Notes under the pieces: model-generated
Told to the model about the DNA's origin: nothing
Databases searched by the model: none
The model's input: only the letters and a program-made list of their open reading frames with translations
Origin: Verrucomicrobiota bacterium
GTDB lineage: Bacteria; Verrucomicrobiota; Verrucomicrobiia; Limisphaerales; UBA1319
Assembly: GCA_022709905.1 (NCBI GenBank)
Contig: JAKLHY010000040.1
Location: 1 to 64,000 of the forward strand
Direction of reading: 5' to 3'
DNA length: 64,000 nucleotides
Translations under genes and position numbers: made by a program
In this document: piece after piece, positions 63,764-64,000 of the stretch
How the letters are laid out: each line of letters opens with the position of its first letter
Numbering within the stretch: position 1 is the first letter of the stretch

Positions 63764-64000
63764 ATACTTGGAGCCAAGCCGTGCAAGCGGAGGCGCATAT
63801 ATCCGGGGGCAGCCATCGACCACGTCATGAATCGGGATGATCGTCGCGAACCCATCTTCAAGGACGACCAGGATCATGAGTGTTTTGTCCGGACCCTTGT
63901 CGAAGCCTTTAGGAAGGCCGGCTGGCAGGTTCATGCGGTTTGTCTGATGCCCAATCATGGGCGGGGTTTTGGCTGGATCGGTTACTGGGGCGAGCCGCAA
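63764..64000 (+). pseudogene. REP-associated tyrosine transposase fragment (runs off window)
   Basis: The frame reads LGAKPCKRRRIYPGAAIDHV, then MNRDDRREPIFKDDQD, then GWQVHAVCLMPNH. This is the N-terminal region of an IS200-like Y1 transposase of the TnpA-REP type. No start codon precedes the conserved part; ATA at 63764 stands where a start is expected. After MPNH the family continues FHLV, giving the HUH motif; here the sequence reads GRGFGWIG, so the second histidine is missing. Probably inactive and internally deleted. Confidence 0.7.

Noticed and set aside
1..64000. tRNA, rRNA, CRISPR arrays, toxin-antitoxin or phage modules
   Set aside because: No cloverleaf-like sequence, regularly spaced direct repeats or phage-type genes were seen on either strand, though a manual scan can miss a tRNA.

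Overview
The window looks like a moderately GC-rich chromosome segment from a member of the Planctomycetes-Verrucomicrobia-Chlamydiae group, most likely Verrucomicrobiota. This is inferred from gene content only. Markers are a VPDSG-type and a PEP-CTERM sorting signal, two Tat-exported Gfo/Idh/MocA oxidoreductases, a DUF1080 protein, a tandem NIPSNAP protein, a huge lamin-tail/CotH protein, an SBBP propeller protein, DUF5069, and REP-type transposase debris. No rRNA, tRNA, CRISPR array or intact mobile element was seen.

Layout. 1-4.7 kb: tail of an unknown gene, a palindromic intergenic element, then a sodium-pumping carboxylate decarboxylase set (beta, small gamma-like, biotinylated alpha) with its biotin ligase. 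4.9-7.6 kb: a Tat-exported TIM-barrel sugar isomerase-like protein, a near-perfect 56-bp hairpin, a collapsed remnant of a large unknown family, and a secreted duplicated-domain protein. 7.8-10.2 kb (minus): a three-gene operon of ExeA-like ATPase, GspB-like protein and CPBP/CAAX-type protease, resembling accessory genes of exosortase/PEP-CTERM systems. 10.3-13.4 kb: PfkB-type kinase, RNase HIII, SDR epimerase. 13.7-20.4 kb: two very large soluble hybrid histidine kinases in tandem. 20.4-24.3 kb (minus): citramalate synthase, a coupled DUF5069/PaaK-like pair, a lone receiver protein.

24.8-31.2 kb: SBBP propeller protein, succinyl-CoA ligase (sucCD), a membrane protein. 31.2-36.5 kb: a C30 (staphyloxanthin-type) carotenoid cluster: crtN on the minus strand, facing a TPR gene and an overlapping crtP-crtQ-crtO operon; no crtM is present. 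36.8-38.6 kb: two divergent surface proteins with PEP-CTERM and VPDSG-type tails. 38.6-45.4 kb: GH5-like glycosidase, DUF1080 protein, two overlapping Cys/Met-metabolism PLP enzymes, peptidase T. 45.5-52.1 kb: a 1751-residue lamin-tail/CotH protein and a Gfo/Idh/MocA oxidoreductase. 52.1-63.5 kb: a double glycosyltransferase, a membrane-anchored SUMF1-like protein, a NIPSNAP protein, a GH43 arabinanase with a truncated partner, a second Gfo/Idh protein, a membrane protein and a GH67N/GH20-like enzyme. REP-type (Y1) transposase remnants lie at 60.5 kb and at the right edge.

Taken together the segment suggests a polysaccharide-degrading bacterium with an elaborate exported proteome, C30 carotenoid pigments, sodium-coupled energy metabolism, and isoleucine synthesis through citramalate. 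No clear novel defence or mobile system was found. The best leads are the 343-482 palindrome, the DUF5069/PaaK-like pair, the PEP-CTERM accessory operon lacking a nearby exosortase, the C-terminal module shared by three secreted proteins, and the gene remnants near mobile-type debris.
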